DNA of 64,000 nt from Pyrococcus horikoshii OT3 (GTDB taxonomy: Archaea > Methanobacteriota_B > Thermococci > Thermococcales > Thermococcaceae), in contig NC_000961.1 in the NCBI RefSeq assembly GCF_000011105.1, positions 186,001 to 250,000 on the forward strand, read 5' to 3'. The notes below the pieces were generated by a model that worked only from the letters and a program-made list of their open reading frames with translations, did no database searches and was not told the DNA's origin. Positions within the stretch are counted from its first letter, which is position 1; every line of letters starts with the position of its first letter. Below are positions 1 to 13,957 of this stretch, piece after piece. A program made the translations under genes and the position numbers.

Positions 1-2
1 CA

Positions 3-497
3 CTTGCCGATAAGTATAAGGAGCTTTATGAAGAAGCAGTTATGGAAAATGAAGAAAGGAATAGGGCTATAGTTGAAAAGGCTATAGAATTAGCTAAGCA
101 GGGTCATAGGGTACTAATCGACGTTAAGAGGATAGATCATGGGGAGATACTCGTGAAGATGCTTAGAGATAGGGGAATTAATGCTGAATTTTTGAGCTCT
201 CAGAGTCCTAATAGATGGGAAATACTTGAAAAGTACAAGAAGGGGGAGATACCAGTTTTAGTTTCAACGCTTTTGAAGGAAGGTGTAGACATTCCAGAGA
301 TATCTGCAATAATTTTAGCGGGAGGAGGAAAAAGTGATGTAATGACAATTCAGACAATAGGTAGGGCCTTAAGGCCAAAGCCTGGAGGAGAGGCCGTAAT
401 AGTCGATGTTAGGGATACAGATCCTTTACTCTTTACGCATTTCATAGAAAGACAGAAAGCGCTCAAGCAATATTACGGGAAATACTATAACATTTGA
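3..497 (+). CDS. DEAD/DEAH-type helicase, C-terminal part (5' truncated by window)
   Basis: The reading frame is open from base 3 without a start codon, so the gene begins upstream of the window and only about the last 164 codons are seen. The visible part is a helicase superfamily 2 C-terminal RecA-like domain: a segment calling back single-strand motifs (VLIDV, then [13 protein letters not shown], motif V region) and the motif VI-like [10 protein letters not shown], with the arginine finger expected in GRALR. This layout resembles the XPB/Ssl2-like or COG1061 DNA repair helicases of archaea, which couple ATP hydrolysis to duplex unwinding. The stop codon lies inside the 3' end of the convergent spermidine synthase-like gene (13-base overlap). 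The helicase class is well supported; the exact family cannot be settled without the N-terminal domain. Confidence 0.8.
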
Positions 498-1318
498 ACT
501 ATATACCTTGGCATTTGAAATAGGGTTTCATGCTTGTCTGGATCGTAGTATTCGAGTCCTAACTTCTTACCCTTCTCTGCATCAACTTTCATAAAGTCAA
601 TACTTCCCTTGACCCCTACCAAAAATGCCCAGGGTGAAGCATAGCCTATTACTGGGAATGAGTAGTAGTAGACTTTATCAAATACCTTCCTCATTTTTCT
701 GTACGCCGTTAAAAATTCATCTGTGAATAAGTATACACTCCCCGCTTGGGTTACGTAAATTCCTGGATCGTTAAGGGCCCTGTATGCGTTTTTGTAGAAC
801 TCTTCGCTGAAGAGCATTTCTGCAGGCCCAACTGGATCTGTGGAATCAACTATTATCACGTCGAATCCAGAGTTTTCCTCTATGAACTTAACACCATCCC
901 CAATTATTAATTTACCTTTCTCATGCTTATCTGAGAGCATCTTTTCTAGGATCCCTCCATCGATCCCTATGTACTTTGCGGAGATCTCAATGACTTTCTT
1001 GTCAATTTCTACCATTATGACTTCTTCTACCTCTTCATGCTTCAGAACCTCTCGTATTGCCCCTCCATCTCCCCCACCAATAATTAAAACTCTCCTTGGG
1101 TTTGGATGAGCTAACATTGCGGGATGCACTAAAGGTTCATGATAGCTTTTTTCTCCCTCAGTAACTAACTGAACGGTTCCATCGATGGCGAGTAGCTTTC
1201 CAAAGCCTTCGGTCTCGTAAACTTCAATTTTTTGATATTCAGATTGCTCTTCCAAGATCTTTCTTTTAACCTTAAACGCAACACCATATCCCCTAGGATA
1301 CCACTCGATAAACTCCAT
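485..1318 (-). CDS. speE: Spermidine/aminopropyltransferase (SpeE family)
   Basis: Polyamine propylamine transferase of about 277 residues, the usual family length. It transfers an aminopropyl group from decarboxylated S-adenosylmethionine to an amine acceptor; in Thermococcales the acceptor is often agmatine, giving N1-aminopropylagmatine (family knowledge, not visible here). The sequence shows the SAM-binding GGGDGG motif near residues 81-86, the substrate-binding YHE around 59-61, and the catalytic D-S-T-D-P loop near 158-162. I place the start at the ATG at 1318, because AGGTGA lies five bases upstream; the in-frame GTG at 1327 has no such site. It is transcribed divergently from the AAA+ gene and its 3' end overlaps the upstream helicase. 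Substrate preference is not determinable from sequence. Confidence 0.92.
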
Positions 1319-1349
1319 ATCTCTCACCTAATTCAATACCATAATTAAA

Positions 1350-1362
1350 AGTTTTATAAGAA
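1350..1362 (+). promoter_or_regulatory. Probable TATA box for the AAA+ ATPase gene
   Basis: An A-rich stretch followed by TTTATAAG (1353-1360) sits about 25 bases upstream of the GAGGGG site preceding the ATG at 1392, the spacing expected of an archaeal BRE/TATA element. The intergenic region is short and shared with the divergent speE gene. Confidence 0.45.
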
Positions 1363-1391
1363 TGCCGTAATATAAAAGTGGAGGGGCACCG

Positions 1392-2579
1392 ATGGAAAGT
1401 ACTCGGAGAATCTACGCTTCTCCTTCATATGAAGTTTATGGCCTATCCAGGAACCCATTCATAGAACTTGCGAGTGAGGGAATTGAAGATATAGAGTCGA
1501 TTCATGTTTATCAAGAGGTTGATATGAGGATTTCATCCCTAATATCTGATGTCATAGGAAATAGAAGTTCAATAACGCTTTCAATAGTAGGCCCTCTTGG
1601 AATGGGTAAGACTCAAAGGCTCAAGAGCATTGCGAGGGTGATAGAGGATAGAGGTGGAAAGGTTATCTACATAAAAGTTGATACCACCGATGTATTGAAA
1701 ATTACGAGGGATATATTCGCCTCTTTAAGACCACCTAAGAATAGAACGAACGTGTTCTTGGAAAACCTTTCGAGGAAGTTAGGATTTATAACAAGGTTAG
1801 AAAAGATGCTATCTTCAACGGATGAATATAAGAGCAGAGATATAGCGGAAATGCTGACTAGGGAACTTTCAAAATATCAGTATTCGGCGTTGCTTTTAGA
1901 TGAACTCGAGAACATGAGAGGTGCAACTGAAAAGGAGAAGATACTATTCTTTGAAATGCTGAGACACTTCATAAGTAATATGCCCCCTGGCTGTGTCTTC
2001 GCATTTGCTAGCATCCCAGAAGCTTATGAGGAATATTCAAGCCAGTTCCCTGCTTTCTTCATGAGGTTGCATTACGAATTCAAATTGAGGCCCATGAGCT
2101 ATCAGGAAATTATAGAGCTAGTAAAGAAGAGACTTGCAAAAGTTAGGATAAGGGATACAGCGGATCCCCTGTATCCATTTACCGAGGATGCTATAAAACT
2201 AATCCATGAATTAGGAAAGGGTAATCCGAGACAAATCCTTAGGTTATTAAATTACGTTTTAAGTGAGGCCGTGAAGCACAAATTCGATCCAATAAATGAA
2301 TACGTTGTTACAACGATCTTAGAAGAGCCTAAGAGTTTGGAAGAATATATAGCTAGAATACCCAGCGATTTCAAGGATCTCGTGAAGGTCATTGTTGAGA
2401 AGTTCGAAGGAGGCCCCGTGAGTTACATTCAGATAGCCAAAGAACTAAAGATCCCCGGAATGGAAGCTTATGAAAAATTAGAACACTTGGTAAGCCTGGG
2501 CTTTCTAGTGGGAGATCCCAGGGGGAACTATAAGGTTCCCGATTACGTTAGAAAGTTCCTGGAGGAGAAGGGGGAATGA
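1392..2579 (+). CDS. Orc1/Cdc6-like AAA+ ATPase
   Basis: A 395-residue AAA+ protein. Walker A is GPLGMGKT at residues 67-74 and Walker B LLLDELEN at about 167-174; an N-terminal segment contains the YGLSRNPF pattern and the C-terminal third (from about 320) looks like a winged helix ending in a short basic tail. This is the arrangement of Orc1/Cdc6-like archaeal ATPases, although it is divergent from the main replication initiators and may act on another DNA or chaperone-type process. GAGGGG precedes the ATG. Its TGA overlaps the ATG of the next gene (ATGA), so the membrane protein downstream is probably translationally coupled. The ATPase assignment is firm; the initiator role is inference only. 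Confidence 0.8.
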   Translation: MESTRRIYASPSYEVYGLSRNPFIELASEGIEDIESIHVYQEVDMRISSLISDVIGNRSSITLSIVGPLGMGKTQRLKSIARVIEDRGGKVIYIKVDTTDVLKITRDIFASLRPPKNRTNVFLENLSRKLGFITRLEKMLSSTDEYKSRDIAEMLTRELSKYQYSALLLDELENMRGATEKEKILFFEMLRHFISNMPPGCVFAFASIPEAYEEYSSQFPAFFMRLHYEFKLRPMSYQEIIELVKKRLAKVRIRDTADPLYPFTEDAIKLIHELGKGNPRQILRLLNYVLSEAVKHKFDPINEYVVTTILEEPKSLEEYIARIPSDFKDLVKVIVEKFEGGPVSYIQIAKELKIPGMEAYEKLEHLVSLGFLVGDPRGNYKVPDYVRKFLEEKGE

Positions 2580-3091
2580 ACTACGAGGAGCACGTCTTGC
2601 TAGGTTTGGGGACTTACCCTCTCTTTGTGCTTTTAGCTTATATCCTCTCAAATTATCTTCCATTAAAGCTGACATTCCCCTCCCTAATCCTTGGATATGC
2701 ATTTTATGTCCTAGGTAGCGATCTTCCAGATATTGATCATCCAGATTCCTTAATTCATAGAGGAATAAAGCCGATATTCTCAGTAATCCTTGGGAGCATA
2801 GTTGCCGTTAAGGTGTACCCTTATTTGAATGTAAAATACGCCCTAGTGGTCTCGTGGATCGTGGGGGGAGCGTTTGCATTGATTGGTTGGTTCCTATTTT
2901 CGGCCATGATGCCCAGGCACAGGGGAATAATTCATTCCGTATTGTTTGCAGTAATCTATGGAATCGTTGTATTTTTCGCTGTTAAGTATGGGACGTCGCT
3001 CTCAAATGGGGAAGCATATTTGGTAGGTTTTGCTTCATTTATGGGATATCTTTTGCATCTAATTGCCGATAAAAGCGTCAAGCTCCTTTAA
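2576..3091 (+). CDS. Membrane-bound metal-dependent hydrolase, YdjM/DUF457-like
   Basis: A 171-residue protein with about five hydrophobic segments. It carries the polar signature of the YdjM/DUF457 (LexA-binding, inner membrane-bound putative hydrolase) family: His6 near the N terminus, SDLPDIDHP at residues 48-56, a second His at 61, HRGIIHS at 115-121 and HLIAD at 161-165. These His/Asp residues probably form a metal site inside the membrane. The start codon overlaps the stop of the AAA+ gene (ATGA), indicating an operon. The substrate is unknown. It ends 14 bases inside the convergent MarC-family gene. Confidence 0.8.
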   Translation: MNYEEHVLLGLGTYPLFVLLAYILSNYLPLKLTFPSLILGYAFYVLGSDLPDIDHPDSLIHRGIKPIFSVILGSIVAVKVYPYLNVKYALVVSWIVGGAFALIGWFLFSAMMPRHRGIIHSVLFAVIYGIVVFFAVKYGTSLSNGEAYLVGFASFMGYLLHLIADKSVKLL

Positions 3092-3686
3092 TAAGGTTTA
3101 ACACTATACCTCCAGCCCCTGTGATCATCATTTGAGCTCCTATGGCCATGATGAACAACCCTATAATTCTTATCGTAACGCTGAGTGCCGTTTTGCTTAT
3201 CCCCCTCATTAAGTATAGGGCTATCATCATTAGCGCGGCCGTTATTGCTATGGCAATTAGCGTCCCGACTATAGAGACTATTATCCCATGCTCGGCCGTT
3301 AGCGTTATTGCTGCAGTTATTGCCGCTGGCCCTGCAATTAATGGCGTGGCTACGGGAACTGCGGCCAGGGCTAGTATATTCTTCTCCCTCTTTATTGTTA
3401 CCATTCCTCCCCCTTCTAGGGCTTCCAATCCAATTTTAAATAACACAAATCCGCCAGCTACTCTAAGGGCATCTAACTCTATGTGAAATATATCCTGAAG
3501 TATTATCTTCCCAGCGACCGCAAAAAGGAGTAAAAGGATAAATCCGATTAAGTTTGCCCTTATAATTAGACTTTTTACGTCCTCTATATGGAAATCCTCT
3601 CTAAGCAGGCTTACAAGGAGGATCTTGTCACTCGGATCTATCATTATGAGCATCAATAGGGCCGAGCTAAGGATCTCTTTGAGCAT
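3078..3686 (-). CDS. MarC family (UPF0056) integral membrane protein
   Basis: A 202-residue protein with six predicted membrane spans and the MarC/UPF0056 hallmarks: an N-terminal MLIMIDPSD motif, a central GG.VLFKIG segment, and [15 protein letters not shown] (about residues 111-125), then three C-terminal hydrophobic helices. The function of the family is unresolved; early links to multiple antibiotic resistance were withdrawn. It is convergent with the YdjM-like gene and their ends overlap slightly. A weak purine-rich GGAATGC precedes the ATG. Confidence 0.9.
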   Translation of the reverse strand: MLKEILSSALLMLIMIDPSDKILLVSLLREDFHIEDVKSLIIRANLIGFILLLLFAVAGKIILQDIFHIELDALRVAGGFVLFKIGLEALEGGGMVTIKREKNILALAAVPVATPLIAGPAAITAAITLTAEHGIIVSIVGTLIAIAITAALMMIALYLMRGISKTALSVTIRIIGLFIMAIGAQMMITGAGGIVLNLIKGA

Positions 3687-3748
3687 GCATTCCTTCAGGG
3701 GCTAATGACTTATAAGCTTCACTCTACAATTTATTTTAAGGTGATATC

Positions 3749-4639
3749 ATGGGAAAGGTTGGGGCGATAATTACTATAATCTTCCTTTCCTGGATAGTAT
3801 ACTCAGCTTATTTTATCTTAAACTTTCATCCGGAAATCTCAGGTGAGTGGGGGGCTGTTAAAGGGGACAACATAGAGCTCTTGCTAAATGTTGACCTTAG
3901 CAATCCCTCTCCAGCTCCAATACTCTTGGAAACGATAAAAGTAAAGCTTGCGGGAGTTAAGATTGGGGAAACTAAAAGGGCTAACATAGCTATATTTTCG
4001 AGAAAGGTCACAATAGACTCTATAATAAACCTCGATAACCTGACTACAGCTTTAATAAATCACATTAAAGAGAAGGAAGAAAGCACCGTTAGCGTGTATG
4101 CAAAGTTGGAGTTGTTCGATGTAATCCCAGTTGAGTACTCTAGGGATGTAAACTTTCAAACGGATCTTCTAAGTTACCTGAAGAATTTGAGGGTTGAGCC
4201 AAAGATATACAGCATAGGTGGAATACCCCTTAAGACCCCAGGAATAGAGGGTATGGATGCAAAATGGGGTAGGGTCTCTAATGATAGCATTGAAATTATT
4301 GGGTGGTTGAAATTGTATAATCCGAATTCATTTCCAATACCCGTTACGGGTCTTAGTGCTGACCTTTACATGAATAGCGTGAACATTGGAAAGGGCGTTA
4401 TCCTGAAGGGAACAGTCCTTCAGCCGAATTCCAGGGGGGAAGTTAAGGTTAAGCTGGTGCTTGACGTAGATAACTTCAAGGAAGCCTTCAAAACCCACAT
4501 CACTAATGGAGAGAGAAGCACTATAAGGGCCGATATAAATCTAGTAGTGAAGGTTGGTGGGGTTGAATATGAGATTCCAATAAAGGATATTGAAACGACG
4601 TTTGAAACTGATATCCTTGGTAGCATTAAATTTGGTTAA
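3749..4639 (+). CDS. LEA_2/WHy-domain secreted or membrane-anchored protein
   Basis: A 296-residue protein beginning with a single hydrophobic helix (residues 5-27) that acts as a signal anchor, then two repeats that look like LEA type 2 / water-stress-hypersensitive (WHy) domains: each has a beta-rich pattern with the N-P (DLSNPSP; LYNPNSFPIP) turn typical of this fold. Such domains in archaea are extracytoplasmic and of unknown role. AAGGTGAT precedes the ATG by three bases. The gene stands alone, just upstream of the rRNA operon on the same strand. Domain identity is moderately sure; function unknown. Confidence 0.72.
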   Translation: MGKVGAIITIIFLSWIVYSAYFILNFHPEISGEWGAVKGDNIELLLNVDLSNPSPAPILLETIKVKLAGVKIGETKRANIAIFSRKVTIDSIINLDNLTTALINHIKEKEESTVSVYAKLELFDVIPVEYSRDVNFQTDLLSYLKNLRVEPKIYSIGGIPLKTPGIEGMDAKWGRVSNDSIEIIGWLKLYNPNSFPIPVTGLSADLYMNSVNIGKGVILKGTVLQPNSRGEVKVKLVLDVDNFKEAFKTHITNGERSTIRADINLVVKVGGVEYEIPIKDIETTFETDILGSIKFG

Positions 4640-4889
4640 TCTCAAACAATCTCGGGGGATATTTTAACAAATTTTTGGCAAATCATTAAGGTGTGCAAAA
4701 ATTTTTCATTATAGGGGATGATTGTCTATAGGGTGGAGCCCCCGAATAAGGGGGTAAAGCCCAGGGGTCAAGACGGCGGCGTCGGGGGGATTGGGGGCAA
4801 AGCCCCCGGAATGAACCCCGCCCTCCTCCCCTGGGTATAGGGAATGCGCTCCCGAGGAAAACCCCGAGTGGGGGACCCCTCGGGAGTAA
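4640..4889 (+). other. rRNA operon promoter/leader region, GC-rich and structured
   Basis: No protein gene. An AT block (4695-4713, A and T runs followed by CATTATA) is the only promoter-like element and is a weak match to a TATA box. From about 4722 the base composition jumps to that of rRNA. Visible hairpins include CCCCC/GGGGG around 4739-4755, GGGGGC-AAA-GCCCCC around 4793-4808, CCCAGGGG paired with CCCCTGGG (about 4759 and 4828), and CCCGAGG paired with CCTCGGG (about 4852-4884). It is probably the external transcribed spacer, but its elaborate folding is not otherwise explained. Confidence 0.5.
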
Positions 4890-4926
4890 GGCAGGCCCGG
4901 CACCCCGGTCAAACCCCCGGACGGGG
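4890..4926 (+). repeat. 16S processing stem, 5' strand
   Basis: Bases 4890-4906 are the exact reverse complement of 6502-6518 (17 bp), and 4914-4926 pairs with the segment 6483-6495. Between the helices, GGTC (4907-4910) can pair with GACT (6495-6498, one G-U) flanked by AAA on both strands, giving a near-canonical bulge-helix-bulge. This is the expected substrate of the archaeal splicing endonuclease for release of pre-16S. Confidence 0.85.
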
Positions 4927-4974
4927 AATTTGGTACTCCCCCGCGTGGGGAGTTCCACCGGCCGTACTCCCTTA

Positions 4975-6471
<1,497 letters not shown>

Positions 6472-6482
6472 ATCGCCGGAAA

Positions 6483-6518
6483 CCCCGTCCGGGGGACTAA
6501 AGGGGTGCCGGGCCTGCC
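6483..6518 (+). repeat. 16S processing stem, 3' strand
   Basis: Partner of 4890-4926: 6502-6518 is the perfect complement of 4890-4906 and 6483-6495 the inner helix. It starts 11 bases after the mature 16S end and ends 11 bases before tRNA-Ala, so cleavage here would separate 16S from the tRNA. Confidence 0.85.
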
Positions 6519-6529
6519 CTTTTGTTGGT

Positions 6530-6607
<78 letters not shown>

Positions 6608-6677
6608 CGAAGAGATGCACGTCCCGAGCCCAGCTCGGGACGGAAGGGCCCAAGGCCCCCGAATAGGGGGCGACGAT

Positions 6678-6723
6678 GAGGGCCGTGCATAGGCGGGTGG
6701 CCCAAGAAGTGCCTGGCCCCTCC
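6678..6723 (+). repeat. 23S processing stem, 5' strand with canonical bulge-helix-bulge
   Basis: 6678-6702 is the exact complement of 9804-9828 (25 bp) and 6710-6723 of 9783-9796 (14 bp). Between them, CAAG (6703-6706) pairs with CTTG (9797-9800), with 3-nt bulges AAG (6707-6709) and ACA (9801-9803) on opposite sides. That is precisely the 3-4-3 motif cut by archaeal tRNA splicing endonuclease. Confidence 0.95.
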
Positions 6724-6727
6724 GGTA

Positions 6728-9779
<3,052 letters not shown>

Positions 9780-9782
9780 GAA

Positions 9783-9828
9783 GGAGGGGCCAGGCACTTG
9801 ACAGGCCACCCGCCTATGCACGGCCCTC
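9783..9828 (+). repeat. 23S processing stem, 3' strand
   Basis: Partner of 6678-6723; see the bulge-helix-bulge described there. The stem ends 45 bases before the start of the next protein gene. The short spacer that remains (9829-9873) contains TTAAATATT, a possible TATA box for that gene. Confidence 0.95.
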
Positions 9829-9873
9829 GAAACCATTAAATATTCTGTTCTTGAGATTTTACCTGGTGGTAAC

Positions 9874-11343
9874 ATGGGAATTCTTGAGAAGCTTCATCGT
9901 TTTCCTCCAAGGTACGGTCCAGAATGGGGAAGTGGGGGAATTTTTGGTTTAAGGTACCACAACGAAACCCTATACTTTACCTTGGCATTTGAAGGTGAAG
10001 CCCATTTCATTACCAACGATTCTCATGATGTTTATGAGTTCCAACTCGTGGGACCGAGACCGACGTCTGGAGGGGACACCTACAATGCCGTAGAGGTTGT
10101 CGACGAGTTCATTTACTTTGGAGGTTGGGTTCATGCTCCAGCAAAATTCAGGGGAAAGGAAAGTGGCCAAGCTACAATTGATTTCTCAAACAAGTACTCT
10201 CACGTTCACGAATATGACACCTTAACCGGAAGGGTAAGGTTGGTTTGGAAAGAATCAATTCATCATCCTGAAAAGTGGTGTGGTGAGGTGAGCGAGATCC
10301 TTTATAATCCCTATACGGATGAGCTACTTCTCGCTAGAGAAGATGGCCATGAGAATCTTGGAGTTTACTCCCTGGATAGGAGGAGGGGAGGTATTAGAAG
10401 ATTAAGTGATAAACCTAGCCCTAAGGGTACTCAAGTTCATGACGTTGCCTTCTTTGGGGTTGGAAAGAATTATACCCAAGGGCTAAGAGAGATCCATGCT
10501 CTAGATATGGTGAGCGAGAAGTGGGATGCGTTTGGGCTTGGTGAAAGCCTTGATGGGGAAAGATATTTGGCTCCTCATTTGGGTGCAATGGCCTCTATAA
10601 ATAACAGGGCTTTTGCCTTCGTCAGAGGTGGAATCTTCGTGGGTAATCCCTACAATGGGGAAGAATTTAAGTTCGTTAGGCTTTTTGACTTTTACACGTT
10701 TTATGCTCCATTTAGGGTGAATGCACTACCCTTTGGAGGAGGTGTTTTGATAGGTTTCAACTCTCACCATGATGCCTATTATAAGCCCAGGAGCGAGGAG
10801 GAAATGATTTACCATAAATTCACGAACACAATAGTAGGTCCCAGCGTCCTGGTCTATATTACCCCTCCGAGCGTTAGAATAGTCGGTGTGTTCGGAGCTA
10901 GAATTACATCTCTGGAGCAGGTTAAGGATAAGATCCTTGTGGCAACGAGTAACACTCCAAATACTGGGGCCCTGGATGCTACACCTTTTGATACAGGTCA
11001 AAGAGGAATAGTAGTACTCTCCCAGGATGAAATTTTGAGGACCTCACCTCCAGTTAGATTTTCAGTTCCTTTAGGCCCTGTCTTTGAGGCCGGGGGAGAC
11101 ACTTTTGGAGGAATACCGCTTGAAGGTTATAGGGAACCGAGGCTTATCTTAAAGGCCTCTAAAGAAAATAAGCTAAGGGTTTATGAATATGACCTAGCCT
11201 TACCCTTAGAAAATGCTGATTACGATGAATTCGAAATAAGAAGGGGAAGAAACGTTATAGATCTCTCTTCATTCTCAGGGATCGTTTCATTTAAAGTTAA
11301 GGAAGAGGACAAATCAGGGAAGGCTATTATAGAGTTGAGGTGA
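9874..11343 (+). CDS. DUF2139 family protein, probable beta-propeller
   Basis: A 489-residue protein without signal peptide that I recognise as the archaeal DUF2139 family. The sequence is made of repeated beta-rich blocks with Gly-Gly and aromatic turns (for example YFGGWVHAP near residue 92, and repeated G-x-L-x-Y/V-D patterns), consistent with a multi-bladed propeller. Possible conserved polar residues include the HVHEYD and QVHDVAFFG segments. No enzymatic function is established. GGTGG precedes the ATG by four bases. The following gene overlaps its stop region and is likely in the same operon. Confidence 0.75.
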   Translation: MGILEKLHRFPPRYGPEWGSGGIFGLRYHNETLYFTLAFEGEAHFITNDSHDVYEFQLVGPRPTSGGDTYNAVEVVDEFIYFGGWVHAPAKFRGKESGQATIDFSNKYSHVHEYDTLTGRVRLVWKESIHHPEKWCGEVSEILYNPYTDELLLAREDGHENLGVYSLDRRRGGIRRLSDKPSPKGTQVHDVAFFGVGKNYTQGLREIHALDMVSEKWDAFGLGESLDGERYLAPHLGAMASINNRAFAFVRGGIFVGNPYNGEEFKFVRLFDFYTFYAPFRVNALPFGGGVLIGFNSHHDAYYKPRSEEEMIYHKFTNTIVGPSVLVYITPPSVRIVGVFGARITSLEQVKDKILVATSNTPNTGALDATPFDTGQRGIVVLSQDEILRTSPPVRFSVPLGPVFEAGGDTFGGIPLEGYREPRLILKASKENKLRVYEYDLALPLENADYDEFEIRRGRNVIDLSSFSGIVSFKVKEEDKSGKAIIELR

Positions 11344-11348
11344 ATTCA

Positions 11349-11912
11349 ATGGAGTTGCTCATTATCAAGGAGAGGAGAATTGACTATGATGGATCTGCAA
11401 TAAGAAGTCATTGGGCATATAGGAACTTTGGAATACTAGGTGATTCATTGGTCGTGTTTAGGGGCAAGTGCAACGTTAAGGTCGAGGAAATGGTTGACAT
11501 AGAAGATCTTAGGCTTAGGAAGGAGATAAAAGGGGATGATATGGTGCATTACATTCTTGAACTTTTTTGGCACCCAGATATATTGTTGGCTTCTTCCCTT
11601 CAGAAGCTCCTCATAGCTAGGCTCGTTGAATTGCTTTGGAATTATGGGATCGAGGCTAGTAGAAGGGGTGATGATATTTATGTAAACGGAAGAAAGTTGA
11701 GCATATCAATAGCCACTGTCTCGCCTGTTAGTATTAAGATCCACATAGGATTGAACGTGAAAACGGTTGGCGTTCCTCCTGGGGTTGATGCTATTGGGCT
11801 AGAGGAGTTAGGTATAGATCCCACTGAGTTTATGGAGAGGAGTGCAAAAGCCTTAGTGGAGGAAATTGAAAAGGTTAGGAAAGACTCCTTAAAGGTTAGA
11901 TGGGTAACGTAA
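11349..11912 (+). CDS. DUF366 family protein
   Basis: A 187-residue protein that matches my recollection of the archaeal DUF366 family (about 185-190 residues, found mainly in Euryarchaeota). It opens with a short beta segment followed by YDGSAIRSHWAY, and later has a GVPPGVDAIGLEELG loop; function unknown. I chose the ATG at 11349 because GAGGTGA (11337-11343) lies five bases upstream; the GTG at 11340 overlaps that site. The Shine-Dalgarno sits in the end of the DUF2139 gene, so the two are probably co-transcribed. Its 3' end meets a decayed minus-strand gene. Confidence 0.7.
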   Translation: MELLIIKERRIDYDGSAIRSHWAYRNFGILGDSLVVFRGKCNVKVEEMVDIEDLRLRKEIKGDDMVHYILELFWHPDILLASSLQKLLIARLVELLWNYGIEASRRGDDIYVNGRKLSISIATVSPVSIKIHIGLNVKTVGVPPGVDAIGLEELGIDPTEFMERSAKALVEEIEKVRKDSLKVRWVT

Positions 11913-12340
11913 TATTAAGGTTCCCACTACTGGAACGGCAATGTTATCCTCTATGGATTTTTGATACTCACTTAGGGTTAGTATCCTGCAATTATCGCAA
12001 AGTATGTTTTAAATCCTAAGAATCCGAGGATAAGGAGCGTTGTTATCGAGGCCGAAAAAGCAAAGAATACCTCACCATAATTATCTTTTATTTGGAACCA
12101 CCTTAACTCTTTCTCTTTTAGGTGTAATACTAGCTGTGCTCCTCCAAACAATGCTGCAAAGAATGAAAAATATTCTTTTGTCTATCAATCCTTCATAGAG
12201 CATTAAGATTGCTGGAACAATTGAAAAGTATAATCCCAGGCCAAATCCTCTCCAAGTACCTTGGTATTTATTATTGCGACTAAAATAAATGCCAACGCAA
12301 TTATTACATGCTGCAGTGGCGTAATAAATTACTTTTCCTA
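11890..12340 (-). pseudogene. Frameshifted remnant of a membrane protein gene
   Basis: No intact gene lies between 11913 and 12382, but the minus strand yields a chain of protein-like segments in different frames: FITPLQHVIIALAFILVAII (about 12330-12270), then GLGLYFSIVPAILMLYEGL (about 12245-12190), then EYFSFFAALFGGAQLVLHL continuing to TTLLILGFLGFK and a stop at 11978-11980, then LTLSEYQKSIEDNIAVPVVG (about 11980-11915). Each change of segment requires a frameshift; at least three are needed and the N terminus has no good start. The segments are hydrophobic with charged loops, as in a small four-helix membrane protein. I cannot name the family. The reading as a pseudogene is inference from this frame pattern. 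Confidence 0.65.
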
Positions 12341-12382
12341 AATACTTAAAAACATAATATCAATTCGAAATTTGGTGATTAT

Positions 12383-13954
12383 ATGGTTCATTGGGCCGAT
12401 TATATTGCTGATAAAATAATTAGAGAGAGGGGGGAGAAGGAGAAGTACGTTGTTGAGAGTGGAATAACGCCAAGTGGTTACGTTCACGTTGGGAACTTTA
12501 GGGAGCTTTTTACAGCTTATATTGTGGGCCATGCCCTAAGGGATAAGGGGTATGAGGTTAGGCACATCCACATGTGGGATGATTATGATAGATTTAGGAA
12601 GGTTCCAAGGAACGTTCCCCAGGAATGGAAAGATTACCTGGGAATGCCCATTAGTGAAGTTCCTGATCCCTGGGGATGCCATGAGAGTTATGCTGAACAC
12701 TTCATGAGAAAGTTCGAGGAGGAGGTAGAAAAATTAGGGATCGAAGTTGACTTTCTTTATGCGAGTGAACTCTACAAGAGAGGGGAATATTCTGAGGAGA
12801 TAAGGTTAGCCTTTGAGAAAAGGGATAAGATAATGGAGATACTAAACAAGTATAGGGAAATTGCGAAACAACCTCCCCTTCCAGAGAACTGGTGGCCCGC
12901 AATGGTTTACTGCCCTGAGCATAGGAGGGAAGCAGAGATCATTGAATGGGATGGGGGCTGGAAGGTTAAGTATAAGTGCCCCGAAGGTCACGAGGGATGG
13001 GTTGATATAAGGAGTGGGAACGTGAAACTGAGGTGGCGTGTTGATTGGCCCATGCGTTGGTCTCACTTTGGCGTTGACTTCGAACCTGCTGGAAAGGATC
13101 ATCTTGTGGCTGGTTCAAGCTACGATACGGGAAAGGAGATTATAAAGGAAGTTTATGGAAAGGAAGCTCCGTTATCTTTAATGTATGAGTTTGTTGGAAT
13201 TAAGGGGCAGAAGGGGAAGATGAGTGGTAGTAAGGGAAATGTTATTTTACTCAGCGATCTGTATGAGGTTCTTGAGCCAGGTCTCGTTAGATTTATCTAC
13301 GCTCGGCATAGGCCAAACAAGGAGATAAAGATAGATCTAGGTCTTGGCATTCTAAACCTCTACGATGAGTTCGATAAAGTTGAGAGAATATACTTCGGGG
13401 TTGAGGGTGGTAAAGGTGATGATGAAGAATTAAGGAGGACTTACGAGCTTTCAATGCCTAAGAAGCCTGAGAGATTAGTCGCTCAAGCTCCTTTTAGGTT
13501 CCTAGCGGTGTTGGTTCAGTTACCGCATTTAACCGAAGAAGACATAATAAATGTTCTAATCAAACAGGGACATATTCCCAGGGATCTATCCAAGGAGGAC
13601 GTTGAGAGGGTTAAACTTAGGATAAACCTTGCTAGGAATTGGGTTAAAAAGTATGCCCCTGAGGATGTTAAATTCTCAATACTTGAGAAACCTCCAGAAG
13701 TTGAGGTAAGTGAAGATGTTAGGGAGGCCATGAATGAGGTTGCTGAGTGGCTTGAGAATCATGAGGAATTTAGCGTTGAAGAGTTTAATAACATTCTATT
13801 CGAAGTTGCCAAGAGGAGGGGGATATCCAGTAGGGAGTGGTTTTCGACGCTCTACAGATTATTTATTGGAAAGGAAAGGGGACCGAGATTGGCCAGTTTC
13901 CTGGCATCTCTTGATAGGAGTTTCGTTATTAAACGACTTAGACTTGAGGGATAG
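12383..13954 (+). CDS. lysS: Lysyl-tRNA synthetase, class I
   Basis: A 523-residue class I LysRS, the archaeal type unrelated to the class II enzyme of most bacteria; it charges tRNA-Lys with lysine in the cytoplasm. The HIGH-like signature is HVGN at residues 35-38 and the KMSKS-like loop KMSGS at 279-283. A zinc-binding cluster of Cys and His is visible in the insertion around residues 170-210 (CPEHR, CPEGHEG). The C-terminal part is the helical anticodon-binding cage. GGTGAT precedes the ATG. The next gene begins three bases after the stop. Confidence 0.98.
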   Translation: MVHWADYIADKIIRERGEKEKYVVESGITPSGYVHVGNFRELFTAYIVGHALRDKGYEVRHIHMWDDYDRFRKVPRNVPQEWKDYLGMPISEVPDPWGCHESYAEHFMRKFEEEVEKLGIEVDFLYASELYKRGEYSEEIRLAFEKRDKIMEILNKYREIAKQPPLPENWWPAMVYCPEHRREAEIIEWDGGWKVKYKCPEGHEGWVDIRSGNVKLRWRVDWPMRWSHFGVDFEPAGKDHLVAGSSYDTGKEIIKEVYGKEAPLSLMYEFVGIKGQKGKMSGSKGNVILLSDLYEVLEPGLVRFIYARHRPNKEIKIDLGLGILNLYDEFDKVERIYFGVEGGKGDDEELRRTYELSMPKKPERLVAQAPFRFLAVLVQLPHLTEEDIINVLIKQGHIPRDLSKEDVERVKLRINLARNWVKKYAPEDVKFSILEKPPEVEVSEDVREAMNEVAEWLENHEEFSVEEFNNILFEVAKRRGISSREWFSTLYRLFIGKERGPRLASFLASLDRSFVIKRLRLEG

Positions 13955-13957
13955 CTT

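Noticed and set aside
4722-4889. SRP (7S) RNA or RNase P RNA gene in the 16S leader.
   Set aside because: The SRP helix 8 GNAR/asymmetric loop and the RNase P conserved core were not found; length is also too short.
13405-13425. TGATGA motif in lysS as another C/D RNA.
   Set aside because: No CTGA boxes at the required spacing on either side.
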